A DNA stretch of 64,000 nt from Lepus europaeus (taxonomy: Eukaryota; Chordata; Mammalia; Lagomorpha; Leporidae). A program made the position numbers and the translations under genes. The notes below the pieces were generated by a model. That model made no database searches. It was not told the DNA's origin and was given only the letters and a program-made list of their open reading frames with translations. Shown here piece after piece: positions 22,191 to 31,943 of the stretch. Position 1 is the stretch's first letter; every line of letters starts with the position of its first letter. The stretch covers positions 96,688,448-96,752,447 of the forward strand of contig NC_084835.1 in NCBI RefSeq assembly GCF_033115175.1, written 5' to 3'.

Positions 22191-22442
22191 CCTGGAGGAA
22201 ATGGCAGCAGAGGGTAGGATGCACAGGGGGCCGGAGGTGGGTGGGGATGACGTTCGAAGAAAAGGAAATGGTTTGAGCCGGGGTACAAGAACCGAGGGCG
22301 AGAGCCAGGCCCGTGTGTGTGTGTGTGGCCGGTGAGGGTCCCAGGTGAGCCTCGCGCCTCCTCACAGGCCCGTGTCTGGACTTCAACCCTCACCGGCCAC
22401 AGCAGCACTCAGAGACAAGCGTCCTAGTGGGCGGACCCACTG

Positions 22443-22536
22443 CTATTTATAGACTCATCAGGGGGCGGGGCCACGCCTGCACGCCGGGAACGCCCTCATC
22501 ACCATATAAGGAAGTGTCCCCGCCTCTCTGGCGCAC
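22443..22536 (+). promoter_or_regulatory. compact MEF2 / GC-box / CArG-ETS module
   Basis: In 70 bp there is a perfect MEF2 site CTATTTATAG (22443-22452), a GGGGCGGGG box (about 22461-22470), a perfect CArG box CCATATAAGG (22502-22511) and an overlapping ETS core GGAAGT (22510-22515). The CArG core also reads as a TATA-like TATAAG. A start site near 22535 would be well spaced. Such a combination is typical of muscle and serum-response promoters. No gene has been assigned to it. Confidence 0.5.
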
Positions 22537-22560
22537 TGCATTCTGGGGCTGGCTGCTGCC

Positions 22561-22702
22561 AATGGAGGCGGCGGGGTTAGGGAGCTCCGCTCACGCTCTG
22601 TCCTCAGACGGCCCTGAGTGGGAAGCCAGGCTCACCTCTTACAAAGTCCCCGAGTTAATCAGCTCGCCAGGCCTGGGTTTCCTCCTTTGGAACACAGAAC
22701 TG
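22561..22702 (+). other. possible first exon downstream of the module
   Basis: An ATG at 22561 opens a frame of 47 codons up to a CTG/gtaaga donor at 22702/22703. The last two-thirds overlaps MIR sequence, so a real exon would have been partly exonised from MIR. The peptide (MEAAGLGSSAHALSS...) is not one I recognise. Low confidence. Confidence 0.2.
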
Positions 22703-22790
22703 GTAAGAGGAATGGTACCCAGGGGCCTGGGGAGGCCTCGGTGACATCGTGCACGTAGCGGGCGTGGTGCTCGGCCGGGCTGAGCAGCCC
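22620..22790 (+). mobile_element. GC-rich MIR
   Basis: 'gcctgggtttcctcctttgg' followed by gaatggtaccca and then gtgcacgtagcggg is sense MIR, with CpG-rich substitutions at the 3' end. Confidence 0.55.
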
Positions 22791-22984
22791 CGAGTTCCCT
22801 GCTGCGACGTGTGCCAGGTTCTTTGAGAGGTGCTGAGGCCGTGGCGTCCTGTGCCCCGGAGGTCTAGGTACTGGAGAGGGGGCGCCCAGGAGGTGTGGGA
22901 ACCCAGCAAGGAGCTTGACCCAGCGTGAGGCCTGGCAAGGAACACGTGGCTGGGTGACCAAGGCCCCTCTGATTTGAAGGCTGT

Positions 22985-23342
22985 GCCAGAACAGCACTTT
23001 ATTTATTTATTTATTTATTTTAAGATTTATGTATTTATTTGAAAGGCAGAGCTACAGAGAGGCAGAGGCAGAGGCAGAGAGAGAGGTCTTCCATCTGCTG
23101 GTTCACTCCCCAAATGGCCGCAGTGCTCAGAGCTGGGCTGATCCGAAGCCAGGAGCCAGGAGCTTCCTCCAGGTCTCCCACAGGGGCGTAGGGCCGAATG
23201 ACTTGGACCATCTTCTACTGCTTTCCCAGGCCATAGCAGAGAGCTGAATTGGAAGTGGAGCAGCCAGGACTCAAACCAGCGCCCACATGGGATGCCGGCG
23301 CTGCAGGCGGCGGCTTTACATGCTATGCCACAGCACCAGCCC
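22985..23342 (-). mobile_element. C-SINE, intermediate
   Basis: (TTTA)n tail, gcagaggcagaggcagag tract, complete head ending 'atgccacagcaccagccc'. Confidence 0.9.
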
Positions 23343-23352
23343 TAGAACAACA

Positions 23353-23668
23353 TTTTAAAGATAAAATTTTATTTATTTTCATTTTATGTTTAAGACAGAA
23401 ACACACACATACACACAGAGGTATCTTCCATCTGCAGGTTTACTCCCCAGTTGCCTGCAATAGCCAGGCTGAAACAGAAGCCAGGAACTCCATCCTGGTC
23501 TCCCACACGGATGGCAGCAGCCCAAGCACTTGAGCCATCATTTGTTGCCTCTCTTGGTGCACATAAGCAGAAGGCCGGATCGGAAATGGAGTACCTGGAA
23601 CTTGAACTATGGTCCACAGGAATCCCAAGTGGCAACTTAACAGTTGAGCCAAGCCACCACCCCTGGAC
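23353..23668 (-). mobile_element. old C-SINE
   Basis: Antisense copy directly after the previous one. (AC)n tract and a degraded head ending in gagccaagccaccacccc. Confidence 0.8.
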
Positions 23669-23769
23669 AGGAGTGTTTGAGGGTTTGTTCAGGAATGTGT
23701 CAGAGCTTGCTGGTCACCAGCCAAAGAGCTAACTTCCTCACCAGCAAGATTCCAGGTCACTGAGTGTGA

Positions 23770-24215
23770 CAAATGCCCTAGTAAAAACGTGTTTCCCATC
23801 CTCTCTTGCAAATCGGTATGGACAAGGAAATGTGTGCAGAGTTTTTGTTTTTGTTTGTTTGCTTGTTTGTTTTACTTCTTGTGACAAAAAAAATCCAAGT
23901 ATATACAAAAATACAGAAAATAGTGTAAGAATCTCCATGTACCTTCCCATAATGTTAGAGTTATGAACATTTTGCCATTCTTGTTTTGTTCATTCTTCCA
24001 TTTGTCTTTTTTTTCTAGATTATTTCAAAGCAAAGGCCAGATGTTACATTATTTCCATCCATAAATAATTCAGCTATTGTGCTTAGAGGTAGACTTTCTT
24101 TTTAAGCATAACCACAATAGCAGTATCATACCTAACCAAATGAACGATGATTCCTAAGTAACATCTGATACGAAGTCTATTCAACTGGGACATGACTTTC
24201 TTCTCCATTCTGGCA
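23770..24215 (-). mobile_element. L1M 3' region, probably antisense
   Basis: Words such as 'tatacaaaaatacagaaaat' and the ttatgaacattttgccattc, atttcaaagcaaaggccaga and ataaccacaatagcagta blocks match the well-known L1M 3' region. Strand is inferred from the adjoining ORF2-end sequence. Confidence 0.6.
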
Positions 24216-24272
24216 TATATATCTACATACATATATACACATACACATATACATAGACATAGACATAGACAG
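24216..24272 (+). repeat. compound (TA)/(CA)/(ACATAG) simple repeat
   Basis: A run of tatatctacatacatatata, then cacatacacatata and three acatag units, interrupting the L1 fragment. Confidence 0.8.
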
Positions 24273-24347
24273 AGTGGTTTCACCTGCCCTAAACGTCCTC
24301 TGTGCTCTGCGTTCAGCCTTCTTCCCTCGTCCCTGGCCACCACTGAT

Positions 24348-24521
24348 CTTTTCACCATCTTTATCATTTTGTCTTTTCCATAGCATCTTACAGTTGGAGC
24401 CCTACCATAGGCAGCCTTTTCTGCCTTTGAAACAATCTAGAAAAAAAGAAAAGGCTGCCTATGGTAGGGTTCCAACTATAAGATGCTATGGAAAAGACAA
24501 AAGTATAAAGATGGTGAAAAG
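24348..24521. repeat. 75-bp inverted duplication (hairpin) in L1
   Basis: Left arm 24348-24422 and right arm 24447-24521 are reverse complements at about 71 of 75 positions, with a 24-nt loop. L1 sequence expected after the left arm (ttggctttttcac) resumes right after the right arm. So the right arm plus loop is an insertion copied from the left arm in reverse. Confidence 0.92.
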
Positions 24522-24668
24522 GTTGGCTTTTTCACTAAGAAACATGCATGGTTCCTTCATGTCTTTTTATGGCTTTGATAGCTCGTGTCTTTTTGTGACA
24601 TTTGCTGATTTTCTGTTATCTGGCTGTATCATAGCTTGTTTATCCATTCACCTATTAAAAGTCATCTT

Positions 24669-25209
24669 GGGGGCAGGCATATGACCTAGTGATTGAGACA
24701 CTCACATCTCACATCAGATTACCTAGGATTGGGGGCCAGCGCTGTGGCACAGTGGGTTAATGCCTTGGCCTGAAGCGCCGGCATCCCCTATAGGTGCCGG
24801 TTCTAGTCCCGGCTGCGCCACTTCTTATCCAGCTCTCTGCTATGGCCTGGGATAGCAGTAGAAGATGACCCAATTCCTTGGGCCCCTGCACCCACGTGGG
24901 AGACCCAGAGGAAACTCCTGGCTTCGGATGGGCACAGCTCCGGCTGTGGCGGCCATCTGGGGAGTGAACCAGTGGATGTCTCTACTTCTCTCTGTAACTC
25001 TGTCTTTCAAATAAATTAAAAAAAAAATCTTTAAAAAAAATACCTAGGATTTATTCCTGGTTCTGGCTGGCCCCTGCCTCTAGTTTCCTGCCGATGCAGA
25101 CCCAGCTCTTAGCTCTAGGACCTGGTCTGTGACTATTTTGGACATTTAGAGAGTGAACCAATGGATAGGAGTGCTCTCTCTGTCTCTCAAACTGGAAAAG
25201 AAAAAAAAG
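24669..25209 (+). mobile_element. old C-SINE hosting a younger one
   Basis: Head at 24669 (gggggcaggcatatgaccta) and 3' half at 25043-25209 (…'agagtgaaccaatggatagg'…). The inner copy lies between two copies of tacctaggatt. Confidence 0.85.
24732..25040 (+). mobile_element. nested C-SINE
   Basis: Starts gggggccagcgctgtgg and ends in ataaattaaaaaaaaaatc. Target duplication tacctaggatt at about 24720 and 25041. Confidence 0.92.
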
Positions 25210-25214
25210 ACATT

Positions 25215-25544
25215 GGGGCCGGCGCCGTGGCTTAACAGGCTAATCCTCTGCCTTGCGGCACCGGCACACCGGGTTCTAGTCCCGGTCGGGGCACCGGTCC
25301 TGTCCCGGTTGCCCCTCTTCCAGGCCTGCTCTCTGCTGTGGCCCGGGAAGGCAGTGGAGGATGGCCCAAGTCCTTGGGTCCTGCACCCGCATGGGAGACC
25401 AGGAGAAGCACCTGGCTCCTAGCTTCGGATCAGCACGATGCGCCGGCCACAGCGGCCATTGGAGGGTGAACCAACGGCAAAAAGGAAGACCTTTCTCTCT
25501 GTCTCTCTCTCACTATCCACTCTGCCTGTTTAAAAAAAAAAAAA
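25215..25544 (+). mobile_element. young C-SINE
   Basis: Head ggggccggcgccgtggctta, CT tract, A15 tail. It inserted into the A tail of the preceding SINE; gacat(t)gg repeats on both sides. Confidence 0.93.
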
Positions 25545-25740
25545 AAGACATGGTTACTTCCGAGTTTTGACAATTACGAGTATTGCTGCTATTAAGATTT
25601 GCGCACAGGTTTTTGTGAGAACATAGTTCTCTGTTCATCTAGCTACATTTGAAGGAGCCTGGTTCCTGGACTGTATGTAAGAGTATGTCTAGATCTATGA
25701 AAAGCTGCCAGGGTGCCTTCCAAAGTGGCTGTACCAGTCT

Positions 25741-26775
25741 TTTCTTAATCTGAGAGACACTTCATTTTTATCAGTTGCTGTCAGTCTGGCACCTGTTACT
25801 AGCAGCCAAATGAAGTTCTTAAGTGACATGGTGGCAGCATACTGAGTTCTGATTGCCTGGAAGGGAGTCTTCCACCAGCAACCAGTGTCTTTGTCATCTT
25901 AAGCAAAAAGGCAGAAGTAGCTGTTAATCTAGTCATGAGTTATTATCCGTTGACATTTCTTCTTTTTCATGAGAAAGGTCAGAAGAGATTGTCAGATGCG
26001 TAACAAATCTAAGGCTCTGTGCTGCTGTAGGTCTCTGTTAGCATTGTCAGGACGAGAATGGTTGTCTTGCCTTGTGATTTATGTCTTGTTAAGGTGTCTC
26101 CAAATGATTAATTCTTCATAAGTGCTTACAAATCATTTGCTTCGTAACTGTGCCACCTGTGTCTGGCATTTCTCTGGTCTTCATAATTAATCCTAGATTA
26201 AGGATAGTACTTCGATAGTTGAGTCTACAAATCTTTTCCTAGTTGGAATCCTCAAATGCCGAAGTGAGCACATATTCCCTGCCATCATTATCCAGTAATC
26301 AAAATCATGTTAGCGACTTGACTTGGCTTCATGCTGAGCAGTGGGTGTGTTCTGGAGGAGCTATGTATACACACATCATGTTGTTATAAGTTAATTCCTG
26401 TCTGAAGTGAACGGGAAAGCCTGTCACGGAGGAGGAGAATTCAGGGAATCCTTCTATAAAGCAAATAATTCCATTATGTGAATAATCACCCTCTAATTTA
26501 GTTCTCTATGAATATGAAATGTTCAAATATTGAGAGTTTTAATGTTTTACATGTGGAGGTTTTAGCTGAATGTTTATGTTCTGTTCAGCTCTTTTTTCCT
26601 TCTTCACATCATTACCATCATCACCATCTTCATTGTTGTTTGTTGTCATCACCATGACAGGACATCAAAATTTAGGAACATAGGAAAAGAGCTGTATTAC
26701 AAAAGGGTCATCTGGTTCAACCACAACAGGCCTTATTCTGTGTTGAGGAATCCTATAGCTCCCTTGACTTTTGGT
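25741..26775. other. repeat-free AT-rich segment, conserved-element candidate
   Basis: About 1 kb with no recognisable transposon in a window where SINEs occur roughly every kb. It carries several homeodomain-like cores: 'aaatgattaattcttcataa', cataattaatcctagattaa and tctaatttag. Looks like a developmental enhancer candidate rather than coding DNA. Confidence 0.4.
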
Positions 26776-27030
26776 GGTGTTTAATAATGACAAAGTTATG
26801 TGACTTTGGGCAAATCACCAATTATTATTAACTCTCTCAATTATTAACTCTCAATTATTAGCTCTCAATTATTATTAACTGATGAGTGTCAGTTTAGTCA
26901 TCTTTAAAATGGGAATGATATGGTTGATTTAAAGGATCAAATAGATAATACAGGGTGCCTACCACATACTGTGTGTTCAATTAATGTGATCTATTATAAT
27001 TGCTTTCGTAGGAGCGTTATCATTAAAAGG
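26775..27030 (+). mobile_element. MIR with internal micro-duplications
   Basis: 'tatgtgactttgggcaaatc' … gtttagtcatctttaaaatggg … gggtgcctaccacatactg in sense MIR order. Between the first two blocks (26820-26885) a tcaattatta(act) word repeats three to four times, expanding the element. Confidence 0.75.
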
Positions 27031-27054
27031 TGGGTTTAGACAGGCCATCCCCTT

Positions 27055-27762
27055 AAAATAAAATAACTATGACTGTCTCACATCCACTAGGATGGCTACT
27101 ATCCAAAAGAAAAAAAAGAAAATAGTGAGTGCTGGCAAAGATTTGGAGAAAGCAGAATCCTAGTGCGCCGTTATGGGGATGTGGAGTGGTACCGCCTCCA
27201 TGGAAGACATTATGGTGGTTTCCTCAAAGAACCCAGAACAGAATTACCATATAATCCAGCAATCCCACTTCTGTGTTTATACCGAAAAGAACTGAAAGCA
27301 GAGCTCAAAGAGGTATCAGTATACCCATGTGTATAGCAGCATTATTTACCATAGCCAAAAGGTGGAAGCAACCCAAGGATCCGTCAGTGCGTGAGTGGAC
27401 AAACAAAATGTAGTACACACAATGGACTATTGTTCAGCCTTTAAAAAACAGAAATTCTGACACATGCTACAACACGGATGGGCCTTAAGGACATTATGCT
27501 AAGTGAAATAAGCCAGGCACACACGGATGAATACTGTATGATTCTACTCGGAGGAGGCACCTAGAGCCATCACGCCCATGGAGACAGAGAGGATGATGGT
27601 GCATGCCGGGGTCTGGGGGGAGGGAGGACGGGGAAGTTACTGTTTCGTGGGTACAGGGGTTTGGTTTTGCAAGATGCAGAGTTTTGTGGATGGATGGTGG
27701 CAATGGTTGTGTAACACTGTGAATGCACTTAAGGCCACTGCACTGTACACTTAAAGATGTTT
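27055..27762 (+). mobile_element. L1M ORF2 end plus 3'UTR, sense
   Basis: Contains 'aggtggaagcaacccaagga', acaatggactattgttcagcc, a catgctacaacacggatgg block, 'gctaagtgaaataagccagg' and a tgtacacttaaagatg end, which is L1M ORF2 3' sequence in sense order. Frames are broken. It faces the antisense L1 at 24-25.7 kb. Confidence 0.88.
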
Positions 27763-28048
27763 AAGAAGGCAAAAGGGACAGACAGAGATTCCATCTTCTG
27801 GTTCACTCTCCAGCTGGCTGCAGTGATTAGGATGTGCTAGGCCCAAGCGAGGAGCCAGGAACTTCCTTGGGGTCTCCCATGTGGGGGGCAGGAACCCAAG
27901 AACTTGGGCCTTCCTCAGCTGCCTCCCCAGGCACAGCGGCACGGAGCAGGACGGGAAGCAGAGCAGCTGGGACTCTATCCAGCACTCGGACATGGGATGT
28001 CGCGTTGCAAGTGGCAGCTCAACCCCCTGTGCCACAGTGCTTGCCCCT
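27763..28048 (-). mobile_element. old C-SINE at the L1 3' end
   Basis: Short tail region and no long GA tract. 'tcttctggttcactctccag' body, head ending cacagtgcttgcccc. Confidence 0.85.
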
Positions 28049-28572
28049 GAGCTGGTAAGTTTTGTGTTATGAGTAGTTTATCCCAATATTTAAAGCACAA
28101 AAGCACATTTTATTTAGTAGGGGTTTCCTCTATTCAGGAAGCAGGAGTGGAAAGAGATCGCAGGGAGTAGGGAAGCAACAGTGTGGACCACCAGGGGAGT
28201 TCTTGGTCTGCCACAGCGGTGGACAGGTGGGCTGCTCGTCACAGCTTGCGTTCTGTGAGGGCCCCCCTCACTAGTTCCGTGGCTCAGTGGCTTCATGAAG
28301 CACAGCACAGGCCAAGACGCACATCTGGATAAGCACAGCCTCCCCCGGCGGCCCTGCCCGGGAAGCTGGCACTCAGCAGCCGTGACGCCCTGGACTACAG
28401 AGGAAGCGCGCACGGATGCCAGCTTTGCAGTTGGATTGCAAGGTGATTATTAGGCTGTCCAGGCAAGATCGCATCTGAGGAGTACAAGTGATCTAAGACT
28501 CAAACTCCTCCCAGAATAAACAAAAACCTGGAGCTAGTAGCATTTTCTACCAGTTACAGATGCCCTCCGGCG
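28049..28572. other. single-copy segment
   Basis: Upstream flank of the X-box. No repeat or exon recognised. Confidence 0.4.
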
Positions 28573-28580
28573 CCTTTAAG

Positions 28581-28594
28581 GTTGCCACGGCAAC
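28581..28594. promoter_or_regulatory. perfect RFX X-box
   Basis: GTTGCCACGGCAAC is a perfect inverted GTTGCC/GGCAAC palindrome with a 2-bp centre, the consensus for RFX factors. These sites typically sit close to the start of ciliary genes. CpG is retained here and in the adjoining gcggtcgctgcc. Confidence 0.65.
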
Positions 28595-28618
28595 GCGGTC
28601 GCTGCCAGGGTATGCTGG
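28595..28618 (+). other. candidate first exon end (ATG CTG G / gtgagg)
   Basis: Seventeen bases after the X-box an ATG (28612) is followed by CTG G and then a strong 5' splice site GTGAGG at 28619. The split codon (phase 1) matches the start of the candidate exon at 35096. Exon start and transcription are not shown by sequence alone. Confidence 0.3.
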
Positions 28619-28789
28619 GTGAGGTCTGAAGTACAGTGTGGCGGGCAGGGGATGTTTCATGTCTTAGCGCTGTGGCAGGCCAAAATTGTCTTCTGGGGCG
28701 GGGTAGGGGACAGGGGAGCCGTCACCTCTCTCCTCTGTGGCCCTGTTTGTGGTTCAGGCTTGCTGACCTCCTCAGCACTGCCTACGAAG

Positions 28790-28965
28790 GGAACTGCACC
28801 CTGGCGTTGCCCTCCACCTGTTCCCTTCCCCCGATGGTCTCCCATTCCTCAGAAGCCAAGAGGCATCCTTCCTTGCTTTTCTTGTTACCTCCTTTGCCGC
28901 CTCCTCCAAGCAGCCTTCCCTGATCCACTGGCAGCTTAGTGATCCCTAGAACAGATTCCAGTCTC
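28790..28965 (+). mobile_element. L2-like fragment
   Basis: 'cctcctccaagcagccttcc' followed by ctgatccactggcag matches the L2 stretch cctccaggaagccttccctgacc. The rest is diverged. Confidence 0.4.
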
Positions 28966-29467
28966 CCATGTCACTCAGCAAAAGTCAACTTAAGAGATCT
29001 TACAGCTTCTATGCAAGAGCCACACTCGCGGAAAGGCAGGCAGCTGCTGCAGGGGGGACCCTGGGGAGCGATGCTGTGACCCACGCCGAAGGTGCGTATG
29101 TGTTCCAAAACCTGGTCAGTCAGAGCTGACGCGGCACAGCAGGTGAGCTGCATTTGCAGACAATACGATGGCTCCTCTTGTAAGAGGGGACACCTCTCAT
29201 AGTCTGGTGTCCACTCCTGGGTGCGTACAGTAGGCACCCAGGTAGATGATAGAAGGTAGAAGCTGTCTGAGTTCCTTCCTGGAAAGCGTGAGTGTGAACA
29301 GATCCGCTAGATTTGCCAATACAGAGGAGTTGGAGTGTGTGTTCACACACCCGTGACAGAGGGACAGGAGACCCAGAGGGACAGCCCCTCATCCCGAGTC
29401 CTGCCGAGGACCCACAGCTGGGGCCACATGACACTGTCTTTCACAATTACCACTTAGAAACAGGACT
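28966..29467. other. single-copy segment
   Basis: Holds two donor-like sites (GAAG/gtgcgt near 29090 and GCAG/gtgagc near 29142) but no convincing paired acceptor. Confidence 0.3.
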
Positions 29468-29800
29468 GGCCGGCGCCATGGCTCAACAGGCTAATCCTCC
29501 GCCTTGCGGCACCAGCACACTGGGTTTTAGTCCCGGTTGGGGCGCCGGATTCTGTCCCGGTTGCCCCTCTTCCAGGCCAGCTCTCTGCTATGGCCCGGGA
29601 AGGCAGTGGAGGATGGCCCAAGTGCTTGGGCCCTGCACCCGCATGGGAGACCAGGAGAAGCACCTGGCTCCAAGCTTCGGATCAGCGCGATGCGCTGGCT
29701 GCAGCGGCCATTGGAGGGTGAACCAACGGCAAAAAGGAAGACCTTTCTCTCTGTCTCTCTCTCTCACTATCCACTCTGCCTGTCAAAAAAAAAAAAAAAG
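29468..29800 (+). mobile_element. young C-SINE
   Basis: Head ggccggcgccatggctcaac, A15 tail extended by gaaagaaagaaa. Target duplication agaaacaggact/agaaataggact. Confidence 0.94.
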
Positions 29801-29924
29801 AAAGAAAGAAATAGGACTAACCTCACCCTCCCGGGTCGTGGCGTAAAGTCCAGACTGGATGGATTTTTGTTCATGGTTCCATCTCCTGTGGGATGACAGA
29901 ATAACAATAATAAGGACCAAAACC

Positions 29925-30115
29925 CCAGTTTGCCTTGCCATGGGCTGGGTGGCTCATAGACAGTATCTCCTTTAATCCTGACAACAGCTTTCTGAGATAC
30001 ATTCTATTTGTTTTAGGGTGACTAATTGCCAAGGTCAAGTGGTTGCACAAGATAAGAGTCAAATCCTGGGCTGCCTGTCTCCTGAGTCCAACCTTGAACC
30101 AGCCCTGTGTCATGA
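29925..30115 (-). mobile_element. MIR
   Basis: 'tatctcctttaatcctgaca' followed by acagctttctgagatac, then ggtcaagtggttgcaca and agtcaaatcctgggctgcct in antisense MIR order. Confidence 0.7.
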
Positions 30116-30139
30116 GCTTTCTGGATTTCCTACCTCTGT

Positions 30140-30400
30140 GCCCCTGTGCTCAGCCCCTCGCCTCTGCCAATTCCCCTCCCTAAACTGCCTGGCAGCCATT
30201 GGGAAGCCCCTCCCCAGCCCTCTGGCCCACCCAGTCACCGTCAGGCCTAGGAGCCTAGCTCAGGTCCCCCTTTCTCCCGTGGATCTATCCCTGCTACTCT
30301 GGTTTTCAGGGGCTACCTACTCCCTCAACAGTCACTCTGCCTGTATCATATCAGACACAGTCTGGGTTTTGCTTTTATATTGCTACTTCTGATTAAAACC
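30140..30400 (+). mobile_element. possible L2 fragment
   Basis: Pyrimidine-rich 'cctctgccaattcccctccc' and 'cactctgcctgtatcatatc' resemble L2 sense sequence; weak. Confidence 0.3.
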
Positions 30401-30407
30401 GTCTGTC

Positions 30408-30709
30408 GGGGCAGGCATCAGCACGGCGGTTAAATCACTGTGTGTCAAGTCCTGGCTCCGCTTCCGATTCCAGCTTCTTGCTGATGTGCACCCTGGTGCA
30501 CCCTGGGAGGCAGCAGGTGATGGTTCAAGTACTTGGGTTCCTGCCCCCAGGAAGTGGGAGACCTGCATTGAGTTCTAGACTTCTGGATTGAGTTCCAGGT
30601 CTGGCTGTTGTGGGCCTCTGGGGAGTGAACCAGCAGATAGGAGGATTTTCTCCTTCTGTCTGTCTCTCTGCCTTTCCAAAAAATAAAAAAAAAAAAAAAA
30701 AAAAAAAAA
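30408..30709 (+). mobile_element. old C-SINE with long A tail
   Basis: Starts ggggcaggcatcagcacgg. Carries an internal tandem of tgcaccctgg (about 30487-30506). A23-type tail. Target duplication gtctgtc at 30401 and 30710. Confidence 0.9.
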
Positions 30710-30879
30710 GTCTGTCTTCTGACTTACGCTGTGAGATTCTCTAAGCCTAGATTAATGGCGACTTTTATGTGCTCTTATCAGCCACAGTATTTACCTTAGG
30801 GCAAATGCATTACATATACTTAACTGAGGGTTAAAAAAGGTCATCTTAGTGATTTTTTGTCAAATACTATCTCTAAAGA

Positions 30880-30884
<5 letters not shown>

Positions 30885-30924
<40 letters not shown>
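30885..30924. repeat. (AT)20 microsatellite
   Basis: Perfect AT dinucleotide array derived from the tail of the surrounding SINE. Self-complementary and likely unstable. Confidence 0.95.
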
Positions 30925-30928
<4 letters not shown>

Positions 30929-31217
30929 GAAAGGCCTTCCTTCCATTGGTTCACCCTCCAAGTGGCTGCTACTGCTGCAGCGCCAGCCGGCACGCTGCGC
31001 TGATCCGAAGCCAGGAGCCAGGCACCCCACCCTGGTCTCCCATGCCGGTGCAGGGCCCAAGCACCTAGGCAATCCTCCACTGCCTTCTCAGGCCACAGCA
31101 GAGAACTGGACTGGAAGAGGAGCGACCGGGACAGAACCGGCGCCCCAACCGGGACTAGAACCCCGGAGTACTGACGCCGCAGGCAGAGGATTAGCCTAGT
31201 GAACCACGATGCTGGCC
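30885..31217 (-). mobile_element. C-SINE with (TA)20 tail
   Basis: The antisense tail is a pure (AT)20 run (30885-30924) that replaces poly(T) and the gacaggcagag/GA tract. Body and head are complete and end gatgctggcc. Flanked by ctaaagactttt at 30873 and 31218. Confidence 0.92.
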
Positions 31218-31229
31218 CTAAAGACTTTT

Positions 31230-31261
31230 TTTTTTTTTTTTTGACAGGCAGAGTGGATAGT

Positions 31262-31297
<36 letters not shown>

Positions 31298-31574
31298 TCT
31301 TCCTTTTGCCGTTGGTTCACCCTCCAATGGCCGCTGCGGCCGGCGCATCTCGCTGATCCGAAGCCAGGAGCCAGGTGCTTCTCCTGGTCTCCCATGCGGG
31401 TGCAGGGCCCAAGCACTTGGGCCATCCTCCTCTGCACTCCCGGGCCATAGCAGAGAGCTGGCCTGGAAGAGGGGCAACCGGGATAGAATCCGGCGCCCCG
31501 AGCGGGACTAGAACCCTGTGTGCTGGCGCCGCAAGGTGGAGGATTAGCCTGTTAAGCCACTGCGCTGGCCGGCC
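31230..31574 (-). mobile_element. young C-SINE at the same target
   Basis: T16 tail, gacaggcagagtggatag, GA tract, intact young head with CpGs. Flanked by ctaaagactttt at 31218 and 31575, so it shares its left target copy with the neighbouring SINE. Confidence 0.94.
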
Positions 31575-31586
31575 CTAAAGACTTTT

Positions 31587-31943
31587 AAAGTGACACAGAA
31601 AAGACATTTCTAATTTTATTAAGTGACAAAAAGTAGGATGCAAAAATGCATTAGCATTGCTGTCTCTACTATTATAAGTATACGGAATAACTCACTTGCT
31701 TAAAATGTGTAAAATAAAAAACACTAGGATAGTAAGTCAAGAAAGGCATGAAAACTCACTCAGACTTAGCTGACTGAGTCCTCACTATTTCCTGCTGTCA
31801 TATTATTGTTAACAAATGAGGGGATGTGGCGAACATTCAGAATTCAGAGTGGGGGCTGTGGGCCCTTTGTGTGTGTTGCAAAATGAGCCTCGGGGCTGCC
31901 AGGAGAGAACACTGCTACTCATTTTTAGGTTAAAAAGAGGCAA
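31587..31943. other. AT-rich single-copy segment
   Basis: No element or exon recognised. Confidence 0.4.

Larger units (their letters stand above)
24273..25740 (-). mobile_element. L1M ORF2 3' end, antisense, interrupted
   Basis: The plus strand gives 'cctggccaccactgatcttt', tgtctttttatggctttgat and a ttatccattcacctatt block, and after a SINE cluster (24669-25546) 'tgacaattacgagtattgct' followed by ccaaagtggctgtacca. That is the reverse complement of the L1 ORF2 end in order. A local inverted duplication (24348-24521) lies within it. Confidence 0.8.

Noticed and set aside
22561-22744. Start of a coding gene at the ATG after the CArG module
   Set aside because: The frame is short and enters MIR sequence; kept only as a low-confidence exon possibility, not as a CDS.
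30883-31437. 184-codon minus frame with an Ile-Tyr repeat
   Set aside because: The repeat is translated (TA)20 and the rest is two SINE bodies.
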